A stretch of 28,248 bases of DNA, taken from a virus. This document shows, one piece after another, positions 13,658 through 21,784 of this stretch. Numbering within the stretch: the first letter of the stretch is position 1; each line of letters begins with the position of its first letter. Both the position numbers and the translations under genes were made by a program. The notes beneath the pieces were generated by a model that worked only from the letters and a program-made list of their open reading frames with translations, did no database searches and had not been told where the DNA came from. The DNA lies in IMG/VR virus record IMGVR_UViG_3300028394_001646, positions 1 to 28,248 of that record. The stretch is one strand, 5' to 3'.

Positions 13658-14810
13658 ACGTATTGTCGCCGGGCCACAGAGGTAACTTTGTTCCTGGCGC
13701 TCTTTTGGGTATTTTACTGTCAGCACTACTAACACAACTTGGGGATATACAAGTTTTTGGACCATCAAATAACTTAAATCCAGTTTCAATGTTCCCTAAA
13801 GGTGCATCGTGGCAACTGTAACTGCGTTTTATTGATCCATCGGGTTCACGAATAATAATACTTCTGTAGCCACTACTACATTCCCAATCTTTAAATTTAT
13901 TAAAGTTAAATGCATTGAATCGTTCAGCTTGATCCATATACCAAACTTTTTTATTTTTATCCACAAATTCAACTTGAAAATGTTGCGGGATTGAGTCTTG
14001 TGTGTAAATTGGGTCTGGTTCTTTTTTAAACGTTGGTTTTGGACGCTCAACTAGGTTTGCTTCACCAGCTTTTGCTTCAGTGTATGCACGTTGAGGCATT
14101 CCGTTATGCAATACTTTAAGCATGTCAGGTGTATACCCATCAACTACTTTACTTGCTGTGGGATCACTTTGTGGCTTTAGTGTAACATTGATTCCGCGAT
14201 TATGAAAGTACAGTGCGTTTTCATAATCCCTATCAAACCATTCTGGAACCATGACCATATTAATAGTTACTTGCACATCGTGTTGTTGACATAAGTCCAA
14301 CTTGTCACCAAACTCTGCCATCTTTTCTTTTGTATCAACGTGTTCAGTATGTAAACTTGCTGTGATACTTGCTCTATGGAATTTGCTGGCTGCTTTACAA
14401 TATTCATCTTTGTGCCATTGTAAACTTCTACTCATATTAGTGGTCATGTGGACACTGGTATAGTTTGTATTATTAGAGTCATTATTTAAATGATTTAATA
14501 TATCAATATAGCCTGGATGAAATGTTGGTTCACCGCCGCTTAAACTAAAATGGAAACTGTTAAATCCACGGTCACGAGCTTGGCGTTTGATTTCGTCTAT
14601 TGTAAGCAAACACAGTTCAGTTGGTCTATGATCTTTTTTGTCACTGCGGGCATAGGGCCAACAGTAACTACATTTATAATTACAAAATCTGCCAAGCAAC
14701 CAACTTACTGTAAATAAGTCACGATATAGCATTGTACGTTGACCCACACGTACAATATCGTTATAGGGTATTTCTGTAAAATCGTATGCTGACTTTGCTA
14801 AATTACTCAT
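13647..14810 (-). CDS. Radical SAM protein with C-terminal SPASM-like cluster domain
   Basis: Encodes 387 aa. The cluster motif CNYKCSYC (C43, C47, C50) and SLSGGEPTFHP (GGEP at 92-95) identify a radical SAM core. The C-terminus has FKDWECS with C311, then C333, C354 and C359, a set consistent with an auxiliary Fe-S (SPASM/twitch) domain. Enzymes of this group often modify peptides or proteins, but the substrate is unknown. The Cys spacing of the C-terminal domain (C-x21-C, then C-x4-C) is the same as in the separate protein at 17139-17597, which marks them as paralogues. It is the last gene of the minus-strand operon and overlaps its upstream neighbour by 8 nt (ATGAGTAA). Confidence 0.87.
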   Translation of the reverse strand: MSNLAKSAYDFTEIPYNDIVRVGQRTMLYRDLFTVSWLLGRFCNYKCSYCWPYARSDKKDHRPTELCLLTIDEIKRQARDRGFNSFHFSLSGGEPTFHPGYIDILNHLNNDSNNTNYTSVHMTTNMSRSLQWHKDEYCKAASKFHRASITASLHTEHVDTKEKMAEFGDKLDLCQQHDVQVTINMVMVPEWFDRDYENALYFHNRGINVTLKPQSDPTASKVVDGYTPDMLKVLHNGMPQRAYTEAKAGEANLVERPKPTFKKEPDPIYTQDSIPQHFQVEFVDKNKKVWYMDQAERFNAFNFNKFKDWECSSGYRSIIIREPDGSIKRSYSCHDAPLGNIETGFKLFDGPKTCISPSCVSSADSKIPKRAPGTKLPLWPGDNTFTV

Positions 14811-15930
14811 AGAATCTTTTTACCATTTCATAAAGTTCAACATTATGTTCTTTCCAATGCTCTGATCTTAACTCATTAAGTATAGTGTCTTGTTTTATAA
14901 ACTTTCTAAAGTCACCAGATTTACCAAGCTCATCTAATGCTACTCTAAATAGTGGTGCATCAATGTCAATTTTCCATTGTGCAATTTTTTCTTTAATTAC
15001 ATCTTTTGCTAATTCAGGTAAATGCCTAGGTAACATCCACTCTGGACCATCCGCTAATACATAATCAATATTCATTTTAGGAAAATTAGTTTTTATAAAT
15101 GAGTACAGTAAATTAACTTGATTTAAATTATAAATGCTGGCAACCGAGTGTAAACTTACAGAATTTTTATCAATTGTTTCAGTAAAATTTTTATAAAACC
15201 AATGTAAATTCTCAACAGTTTTTTCCCACTTGCTTCCTTTTCTTAAGAAGTCATTTAGTGGTCCAAACGCATCTATACTTAAATTAATTCTAATTTGTTT
15301 ACATTCTTTTAACAATGAATACAATTCTGGTGATGGGGTTAATGTTACGTTTGTTGTAAGCATTATTGATAATTGTGTTCTATCACATCTTTTTAAAACA
15401 TCAATAAATTTGGTTTCTTCCATTAAGGGTTCACCGCCAATTAGTTTAATTGCTCTTAGCGTGGATAAATCGTAATTTTCTAATACTACATTTTGTTCTA
15501 TAATTCCTTTGGGGATTTTCATACCCAACGCCTTTGCATCGCTGTACCAACTTGTACTTAATTCTGGGCCGCACATCCTGCACTTGTTATTACAAGTATT
15601 ACTCAATGCTAAATCTAAATAAACTAAAGATGCATCAGTACTACCAACATCTAGACCAAAATCTTCGCCTTTTTCCATAAAATACATTCTAGTACTTTTA
15701 CCAGTTTTTTCTTCATTTTCATAACATCTAGAACACCCATCAACTGGTTCGTTGTTCCTCATTTTATTTCTAATGTCTTCTAAAAAAGGATGATTAAAAA
15801 CATTTGGGTCGCTTATTTTAAAATCTTCAGGTACGCTATCCCATCTAAAAATACAGCAAGGAAAAACTCGTCCATTAGGACGGATTGCCAAATGTGAGAA
15901 CGGTAACGGGCAATATGATGTTTTATTCAT
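14803..15930 (-). CDS. Twitch-domain radical SAM protein
   Basis: Encodes 375 aa. The N-terminal segment YCPLPFSHLAIRPNGRVFPCC (C7, C25, C26) with CSRC (C66, C69) is the cysteine set of the N-terminal twitch/SPASM-like cluster domain. The radical SAM motif CNNKCRMC (C113, C117, C120) and LIGGEPLM (GGEP 165-168) follow; ITTNV-like LTTNVTL and INLSIDAFG correspond to later barrel strands. About 200 C-terminal residues complete the barrel and a helical tail. The start overlaps the upstream gene's stop in the form ATGAATAA. Substrate unknown. Confidence 0.87.
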   Translation of the reverse strand: MNKTSYCPLPFSHLAIRPNGRVFPCCIFRWDSVPEDFKISDPNVFNHPFLEDIRNKMRNNEPVDGCSRCYENEEKTGKSTRMYFMEKGEDFGLDVGSTDASLVYLDLALSNTCNNKCRMCGPELSTSWYSDAKALGMKIPKGIIEQNVVLENYDLSTLRAIKLIGGEPLMEETKFIDVLKRCDRTQLSIMLTTNVTLTPSPELYSLLKECKQIRINLSIDAFGPLNDFLRKGSKWEKTVENLHWFYKNFTETIDKNSVSLHSVASIYNLNQVNLLYSFIKTNFPKMNIDYVLADGPEWMLPRHLPELAKDVIKEKIAQWKIDIDAPLFRVALDELGKSGDFRKFIKQDTILNELRSEHWKEHNVELYEMVKRFYE

Positions 15931-17146
15931 TATCTAACCAACTTACTAAATCAGGATGTAAAAAGTCTTTATAAGATTGATTTCTTGACTTATCAAATAA
16001 AGTAGTTTCATTTTTTAATAATTCTTTATTTTCAATATTATTAGAAATTGCTAAATCAATTTGTCGAATTAAATTTAATACGTGTCCGTCTTCACGGCCA
16101 CTTGCTCTGCGGATATATTTGATTGCCTTACTCTTTGCATACTCTAATAAATGTATTGGCATATGTTTTAGTGCAATCCCTCTATCCATATCATATATTT
16201 CAGCAAATTGCATACTAACCCCTGGATAAACTTTTCTTGACCATTCAATATATTCAGAAACATTAAGTACATTATGTGCAGAAACTACCATAGTAAAGTT
16301 TAAAATAGGATCATAGTTTTTAACATTTTTAATATAATTTATTACACTTGATTCCATCTCTTTAAAATTAGCGGGGTACCTAATATATTCATAAACTTTA
16401 TCAGTACCATCAATGCTAAATGTATGTTTATTTTGTTTAAAATGGTTTAATAATTCCACAATCTCAGCAGTAAATAGTGTAGCATTTGTATGGAATGACA
16501 AATAGGTATTTTTGGCAGCTCCTGTTTCAACATAACGATTTAATAGTTGTATTACTTTATTGTCGTAAAAGGGCTCGCCCCCAGATGCTTTTAATACTTT
16601 AATTTTATGAGTATTTTCCAGTAGCCAATCCCACTGCAACGACTCAGTTGCCCTAGACGGTTCACTCATAGCCCACCGTTTTATTACCGCATGAGTTTCG
16701 TGTTCCATTCCGTTATCTTTAAAATATTTAACATCCGTCATTAATAAATTACTAGATGATGGGGAACACATCCTACATCTTAAATTGCAAATATTTGACG
16801 CTGTTATATCAACAAGTTCCAATCCGTCGTTACTTAGATTATAGTCATCATTTGAAAAATGTCTAAATGATTTCAATCCCCTGTCCTCTTGATCCCAACA
16901 AATTTTACAAGCAGGATCTCTAACACCGTTGTTTAAATTTGTTCTCAATTGTTCCATCCTTGGATGGTCAAACATTTCTTGTGGGTTTAACAAATGTGGG
17001 TTCTCTACTTCTAAAGCATTTATATTGTGCGGGGTTCTGTCATTGCCCATCATACAACAGGGCCAAAATGATCGTAATTTGTCGCCTTTATAATCTTTAA
17101 TAGCAATGGCTTTAAAAGGATAATGGCAGTAAGTGTCTTTATTCAT
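15923..17146 (-). CDS. Twitch-domain radical SAM protein
   Basis: Encodes 407 aa from the ATG at 17146 (MNKDTYCHYPF). An in-frame GTG at 17158 would add four residues but breaks the 8-nt ATGAATAA overlap seen at the neighbouring junctions. N-terminal cluster cysteines are C7, C30/C31, C80 and C83; the radical SAM motif is CNLRCRMC (C120, C124, C127); GGEP lies at 189-192 (KASGGEPFYDN). FSIDGTDKVYEYIRYP near residue 250 is a typical later strand. The gene is strongly AT-rich. Substrate unknown. Confidence 0.87.
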   Translation of the reverse strand: MNKDTYCHYPFKAIAIKDYKGDKLRSFWPCCMMGNDRTPHNINALEVENPHLLNPQEMFDHPRMEQLRTNLNNGVRDPACKICWDQEDRGLKSFRHFSNDDYNLSNDGLELVDITASNICNLRCRMCSPSSSNLLMTDVKYFKDNGMEHETHAVIKRWAMSEPSRATESLQWDWLLENTHKIKVLKASGGEPFYDNKVIQLLNRYVETGAAKNTYLSFHTNATLFTAEIVELLNHFKQNKHTFSIDGTDKVYEYIRYPANFKEMESSVINYIKNVKNYDPILNFTMVVSAHNVLNVSEYIEWSRKVYPGVSMQFAEIYDMDRGIALKHMPIHLLEYAKSKAIKYIRRASGREDGHVLNLIRQIDLAISNNIENKELLKNETTLFDKSRNQSYKDFLHPDLVSWLDNE

Positions 17147-17597
17147 TGTTTTTTTCACTAATTAAATTTAATGTATTGTTAAACACTTTTTTATCTACAT
17201 GATTAAACAATACTGTTTTATAAGACTCTTTATGTAGGCTTTTTGGAGCACACAACCCGCAACCACAAGTGTGTTTAGGACAAATTATAGTTGGCATTGT
17301 TTCACTTTCTAGTCTAGCTTTAAGCTCTGCTAAAATTTTATCACCCTCACTTAATTTACCTATTGGCCCGCGTGTTCCGCCAAACTGTGCTTGGCACGTT
17401 TGGTGGTGGAATACACTGTCCGTTTGCTGTTCAATGTGCATGAAAAACCAGTTGACACTACAATGCCATCCTTTAAATTCTCTAAAATCAACAAATTTGC
17501 TTTTGTGACTTTCTCCGTTTTGGCTTAGGCACATTGTGCGACTTCCGCAACAGGGTCTTCCAATTTTAAGGGCCAATTCCTTATTTTGTTCACTCAT
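17139..17597 (-). CDS. Detached SPASM-like domain, probably joined to the preceding rSAM core by -1 frameshifting
   Basis: Encodes 152 aa if started at the ATG at 17597 (MSEQNKELALKIGRPCC). It has nine cysteines: C16, C17, C23, C46, C68, C106, C111, C113 and C116. FKGWHCS with C46-x21-C68 and C106-x4-C111 matches the C-terminal domain of the 387-aa rSAM protein at 13647-14810. No rSAM core is present. The frame stays open upstream through the A AAA AAG site at 17609-17615, so translation slipping -1 in the upstream gene would enter it as KKGTNGMSEQ. It may therefore be made as the tail of a full-length enzyme, as a free subunit from its own ATG (AAGG lies upstream), or both. Confidence 0.82.
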   Translation of the reverse strand: MSEQNKELALKIGRPCCGSRTMCLSQNGESHKSKFVDFREFKGWHCSVNWFFMHIEQQTDSVFHHQTCQAQFGGTRGPIGKLSEGDKILAELKARLESETMPTIICPKHTCGCGLCAPKSLHKESYKTVLFNHVDKKVFNNTLNLISEKNNE

Positions 17598-18304
17598 GCC
17601 ATTTGTACCTTTTTTGTATTGTTTGCCCAATAGTCTTTAAACCACTGAGTTTGATCTGCTGTATACATGTGTGCAAAATTACTTTTGCTGTCTGGTTCTT
17701 CACCTATAATACGTGGAACATATTTGATATTTTTACTATCTAAGAAATCACACAGATCAATACATTCATTAAAATATGCGGCATGAAACATAACATTGAT
17801 ACTGATTGTGCATTTATGCTCTTTACCATATGTGGCAAATTGAACCATCCTGTCTCTAACTTGTTGTTTTAATTTTGTATCAGCTTCTGCATGATAACTT
17901 ATAGTTATATGATCAAAATTTTCCATAACTTGAGTTGCCATTTTTTCACCCATTGCCCCGTTACTAGTAAGCGCAAAACTACATTCGTACTTGTCTTTAT
18001 ATTTGTCCTTATATGCTTGTTTGATATATTTTGCAAACGGAATAAACGCTGGGTTAACTGTAGGCTCACCCCCAGTAAAACTGATACTTGCCCGTTTATA
18101 GCTTCTATATGTCATGTATAGATTGATATATTCCAATGTAAAATCTGCATTTTTTATCAAATCTTCTAAAGTAGCATGGGGGCTAAAATTATCATGTCTA
18201 TGCGCTGGACAATAACTGCAATCATAATTACAGCGGCGTCCTGTATCCCATGTTACTTGAAATACGTTGCCGTCAAGCAAATCAATTGTATCAAAACTAG
18301 CCAT
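17594..18304 (-). CDS. Radical SAM core protein lacking its C-terminal cluster domain
   Basis: Encodes 236 aa from the ATG at 18304 (MASFDTIDLLDG). The in-frame extension upstream lies inside the previous gene; 18304 gives an 8-nt overlap (ATGGCTAG) like its neighbours. The rSAM motif is CNYDCSYC (C25, C29, C32) and the SAM motif SFTGGEPTVNP (GGEP 78-81); LTSNGAMGE and ITISYHAEAD are later barrel strands. It stops right after the barrel at KDYWANNTKKVQMA, whereas its paralogue at 13647 continues into a SPASM domain. The missing domain is encoded in the -1 frame by 17139-17597, and the slippery A AAA AAG lies 13 nt before the stop codon. Confidence 0.87.
   Translation of the reverse strand: MASFDTIDLLDGNVFQVTWDTGRRCNYDCSYCPAHRHDNFSPHATLEDLIKNADFTLEYINLYMTYRSYKRASISFTGGEPTVNPAFIPFAKYIKQAYKDKYKDKYECSFALTSNGAMGEKMATQVMENFDHITISYHAEADTKLKQQVRDRMVQFATYGKEHKCTISINVMFHAAYFNECIDLCDFLDSKNIKYVPRIIGEEPDSKSNFAHMYTADQTQWFKDYWANNTKKVQMA
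17609..17615 (-). promoter_or_regulatory. Candidate -1 ribosomal frameshift site (A AAA AAG)
   Basis: On the minus strand the codons read ACA AAA AAG GTA CAA ATG GCA TGA, so A AAA AAG sits in the X XXY YYZ register used by known bacterial -1 frameshift sites such as dnaX. After slipping, the frame continues into the SPASM gene without a stop. I see no strong upstream SD-like stimulator; a modest stem (TAAGG/CCTTA) lies about 25 nt downstream, farther than usual. Confidence 0.65.
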
Positions 18305-19601
18305 TAATATAATCCTTAAACTTTGGTTCCACATCTAATAAATTCTCATTTCTAATAGAGTCTAGTTGTTGTGTGTATTTTATAAATTCATTCCAATGGC
18401 TGTCATAATAACTTTCACTGTTCATATAACTAGTTACACCTTTTACAATGTCCTCTGCCTGTTTTATGACATATTCATTATAATTGTTATCCTTAACCCA
18501 TTGTAAAAACTCATAAAATCTAGCAGTTACATCTACTTTATATGCTTTGGGAAGAACCCTAACATTTAAATGTTTTGGATGATGTGCAACATGATGTGTT
18601 ATAATTGGTCTTCGATTTGTGCTATTAACTCGTTTAAAATCACTTTCACTGAGTTTCCACTTCATAAAATCAATCATATGATTTACGTTATACGCAGTCA
18701 CAGTATATGCTAACCAAGAAACGATATTTGACGGTAATCTATCTACTTTACGTAGATTGTCTAAAGTTTTATCCCATTTAGCTGGACTACGTTGATATTC
18801 TTGAACTGCGCCCATTCCATCAACACTTGCACCAATACGTACTTGTTTAAAACTTTTCCATAGATTTGTAACACGAGTAGGCAGAGTACTCATATTAGTA
18901 TTGTATTCAACAATAATATGCTTGGCTGCATCAGCTTCAACACATCTTTCTAAAAAATCATAATGACGTTCAATCAGCATTGGCTCCCCGCCAGCAAAAT
19001 ATACATGCTCAATGTTGTGTATATTGGTTTCCAATTGTTCCCAAAACGGCTCGTACTCTGGCCAGTTAAATGCGGCAACTTTATCGTCTACAATTTCCAT
19101 TATTCCAGATGTATCTTTGAACTTATTAGTTCCAGTTAATTTAATCCAGTCGTCATACCAAGCACTGCTATCAGTAGGGCCACACATACGACATTTTAAA
19201 TTACAAAAATTGCCAAATCTTAAATCATAGTATACTACAGGAAAATCCCCCGTGTCAATACTTCCATCTTCTTTAGTTTTAGATTTAACACTATTAAAAT
19301 CCATTTGCCAGTGTTCATTCTCATATGTACGTCTACTCACAAGCCCATTAACTTCTTCATTTTTGCAACGTCCACATTCATCACTCCATTCGTCATTGAG
19401 CATATTAATGCGAATGGCCTTCATCATATCAGTATTCCTAGCATCAGACAACTGGTCTTTACCAGCATTAAATGCGGTTCCGTCTGGCTTTCTAATAACT
19501 CCTTGATTTTTAGTTACGTTGGCTTGACAGCACACACGGATGTCGCCATTAGCACGTATAGCTTGGAAGTTCCAAGGAACAGGACAAAAAGTTTTACTCA
19601 T
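18297..19601 (-). CDS. Twitch-domain radical SAM protein
   Basis: Encodes 434 aa. N-terminal cluster domain: FCPVPWNFQAIRANGDIRVCC (C6, C24, C25) and CGRC (C76, C79). Radical SAM core: CNLKCRMCGP (C133, C137, C140), YFAGGEPMLIE (GGEP 204-207), VEYNTNMST and IGASVDGMG. A helical C-terminal region of about 100 residues (VLPKAYKVDVTARFYEFLQW...) follows. It resembles the 468-aa protein at 21777-23183 in order and in HPKHLNVRVLP versus HPPHLNVKVLP, so the two are close paralogues. Substrate unknown. Confidence 0.9.
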   Translation of the reverse strand: MSKTFCPVPWNFQAIRANGDIRVCCQANVTKNQGVIRKPDGTAFNAGKDQLSDARNTDMMKAIRINMLNDEWSDECGRCKNEEVNGLVSRRTYENEHWQMDFNSVKSKTKEDGSIDTGDFPVVYYDLRFGNFCNLKCRMCGPTDSSAWYDDWIKLTGTNKFKDTSGIMEIVDDKVAAFNWPEYEPFWEQLETNIHNIEHVYFAGGEPMLIERHYDFLERCVEADAAKHIIVEYNTNMSTLPTRVTNLWKSFKQVRIGASVDGMGAVQEYQRSPAKWDKTLDNLRKVDRLPSNIVSWLAYTVTAYNVNHMIDFMKWKLSESDFKRVNSTNRRPIITHHVAHHPKHLNVRVLPKAYKVDVTARFYEFLQWVKDNNYNEYVIKQAEDIVKGVTSYMNSESYYDSHWNEFIKYTQQLDSIRNENLLDVEPKFKDYING

Positions 19602-20454
19602 TTTTTAATTTTTCTAAAGTTTCATCTAATTGAGATACTGCCCAATTTCTTTCTAAACACCAAAAACAAGTTCCGCATTCAGGCACTTCCATTTCTGGGT
19701 TATATGATTGATAGTTGGGTATTGTTGGTGCTATCTTTTTATGTGTTACATCACCCTCGCAACTCCTTGTTAAGTTGAATAAATCTTCAATGCCATAATA
19801 AAAATATTGTGCAACAATCCAAGACTTATCAACGAACCTAAACGGGTGGCATAAGAATTGACCTTCTGTGCTAATAATTAAATCTCTAGTTTCCCCGTCT
19901 TTAGCATCCCTATCTCTATTATCCATCTTTTTAGGAAAATCAATAGGTGGATTTTTACTTGTTGCATTAAAGATTGCATCAAAGTTATATCTGTAAGATA
20001 CATACTTGTTAAAGTTATACACAGACAACTGATCGCCACTGTGCATCTTTTTATAAACTGGATCTTCATAAATGTATCCAGTAACTCCATGTTCTAACTC
20101 TGGAGCAATAAAATTCTCATAACGCTGATTAATAATGTTTGGAAACATATCTTTTAATTTTTTGTACATACGCAAGCCAATGGGTTGTTGCCAAGGTCGA
20201 GTTGTCCAACAACGGACATGAGTAATAACATCTATTTTAGTATCAAAATTATTTTCTGTAATAATTTTACAAAGTAAGTATGTTAGGCATGCACTATCTG
20301 CACCACCAGATAGGTTAATTCCAACTTTTTTCCAATGCTTACTAAATGGGATGTCCAGACCATTGAATCTAAAAAGTTGTATTTCATGTTTATTTGCAAT
20401 GGATCGTTCAATCTCACTTAACTTGCCGTATATGGCGTTTGAATCTTCAAACAT
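19594..20454 (-). CDS. PP-loop ATPase, QueC-like
   Basis: Encodes 286 aa. NLSGGADSACLTYLL carries the PP-loop SGGxDS (49-54) that binds ATP for substrate adenylation. The C-terminus has C232 (RSCEG) and ECGTCFWCLERNW (C260, C263, C266), the four-cysteine zinc pattern of QueC, the enzyme that converts 7-carboxy-7-deazaguanine to preQ0. HPFRFVDKSWIVAQY with an aromatic/charged helix before it also fits QueC. FolE and QueE on the other strand make a preQ0 role plausible. Location inside the rSAM operon, with 8-nt overlaps on both sides, argues that it may adenylate a carboxylate made or used by the rSAM enzymes. Other PP-loop families are possible. Confidence 0.75.
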   Translation of the reverse strand: MFEDSNAIYGKLSEIERSIANKHEIQLFRFNGLDIPFSKHWKKVGINLSGGADSACLTYLLCKIITENNFDTKIDVITHVRCWTTRPWQQPIGLRMYKKLKDMFPNIINQRYENFIAPELEHGVTGYIYEDPVYKKMHSGDQLSVYNFNKYVSYRYNFDAIFNATSKNPPIDFPKKMDNRDRDAKDGETRDLIISTEGQFLCHPFRFVDKSWIVAQYFYYGIEDLFNLTRSCEGDVTHKKIAPTIPNYQSYNPEMEVPECGTCFWCLERNWAVSQLDETLEKLKNE

Positions 20455-21784
20455 CTCTTACCCTTTCAATTTGATTATTAATAAACTTATATTTTTTCAT
20501 ATGGTCATTAAAATTGTGTTTCCATATAACATCTGATTTTCTAATAAACACTAAAAATGCCTCATACTCTGATTCTTTTGGAGTATGATTAAACACATAA
20601 TGCTCAATATCTTTTAATGCTTTAAATGCTGTTCTTATATCTTTAAACTCTTGCTTATTTGAATCCCATGATCGTAAATGTTCATAATCTTTTATATTGT
20701 TCAATCTCTTAGTATTCTCATCATTAATGATTTTATATGTGTTTTGTATGTCTTGATACACGTTGTCTTTGAATTTAAGAGTCATTAACGCTGGGTTCAT
20801 ATAACGCGGTGTATAAACTATTGACGAATCAATGTGATTAACATCAAGTGTTAAAAAAGATGCAAACAAGTTTTCAATATCCATAATTTGATATGCACTT
20901 GTAGTACAAACAACATTCATTTCACATTTTTTATCAACAGCTCTAAACTTCTTTATATTTTCTTTTAATATTTCCCAATTGCCAGTTCTAAAATAAGAAT
21001 ATATGTTAGTACCCGCATCAAGAGACATATGAATCAACCCACGTGAGAATGGTTGTAATAATCTAGACAATTCAACTGGATCAAACGTAGCATTAAAATT
21101 TGTATGAAAAGTCAAACAAATATTAGATGCATTGGGATGACTGGCTAGCTTTTCTAAACAAGGAAAAAACTGCTTTTGATACAATACTTCTCCGCCAGCA
21201 AAATCAATCTTTTGTATATTAGGAAAATGTGTATTAAGATCGTTAACAATTAATTCCATCTCATCAATAGATATGGATATAGATAAGTTTTCATCTTTAC
21301 TTTGTTTATGAAACTCTCTTGTTAGTTGTATCAACTTATGTTTTTTATCTTCAGCATCAGAATTATAATGTTTTAGCTTAGTCATCCAACCGCTTGAATA
21401 AACATCACTACAATGCAAACATGCCATGTTACAACTATTACTAAATCGTAATTCTATATGCTGTACTAATGAGAAATCAATTTCACCAGTGACTGCATTA
21501 TACTTTTTAACATCTTCTACAGAAACAGGAAAATCTTGGCGCATTGATGGACTTCCAATACTTTCAGCTTCACTACACAAATGACAGCCTTTGCTCCATT
21601 CACCAGACATCAATTCTTTTCTATGTTTTTTAAACCCTTCTGAGTTGATAATTTCAGATGGCTTTAACACTTGTGTGTCTGTATATGTATGTAATCTATC
21701 TGATTGCTGTGGACAACTAGTAACAAACCCATTTTTATAATTTATTGCTCCAAGGGCATACGGGCATAGGATTGGTTCACTCAT
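20447..21784 (-). CDS. Twitch-domain radical SAM protein, GGEV variant
   Basis: Encodes 445 aa. The N-terminal domain is slightly reduced: C7 (LCPYALGAINYKNGFVTSC), only a single Cys at C24 where relatives have CC, then CHLC (C67, C70). The radical SAM motif is CNMACLHC (C118, C122, C125). The SAM motif reads FAGGEVLYQ (GGEV 197-200) instead of GGEP, a tolerated variant. An extended charged helical C-terminus (TAFKALKDIEHYVF..., NDHMKKYKFINNQIERV) is present. Very AT-rich codon use. Substrate unknown. Confidence 0.85.
   Translation of the reverse strand: MSEPILCPYALGAINYKNGFVTSCPQQSDRLHTYTDTQVLKPSEIINSEGFKKHRKELMSGEWSKGCHLCSEAESIGSPSMRQDFPVSVEDVKKYNAVTGEIDFSLVQHIELRFSNSCNMACLHCSDVYSSGWMTKLKHYNSDAEDKKHKLIQLTREFHKQSKDENLSISISIDEMELIVNDLNTHFPNIQKIDFAGGEVLYQKQFFPCLEKLASHPNASNICLTFHTNFNATFDPVELSRLLQPFSRGLIHMSLDAGTNIYSYFRTGNWEILKENIKKFRAVDKKCEMNVVCTTSAYQIMDIENLFASFLTLDVNHIDSSIVYTPRYMNPALMTLKFKDNVYQDIQNTYKIINDENTKRLNNIKDYEHLRSWDSNKQEFKDIRTAFKALKDIEHYVFNHTPKESEYEAFLVFIRKSDVIWKHNFNDHMKKYKFINNQIERVRDV

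Noticed and set aside
17147-17158. GTG start at 17158 for the rSAM gene ending at 15923
   Set aside because: The ATG at 17146 gives the same ATGAATAA overlap as the neighbouring junction and an N-terminus (MNKDTYC) like its paralogue (MNKTSYC).
17594-17615. The split rSAM gene as a plain pseudogene from a sequencing error in the A6 run
   Set aside because: This cannot be excluded by eye, but the exact X XXY YYZ register, the ATGA overlap with a usable ATG and the intact motifs on both sides make a functional arrangement more likely.
17598-17630. The SPASM-domain frame starting independently at 17630
   Set aside because: There is no good initiation signal there. The open frame upstream of 17597 is better explained as the landing frame of the -1 frameshift, with the ATG at 17597 as the alternative internal start.
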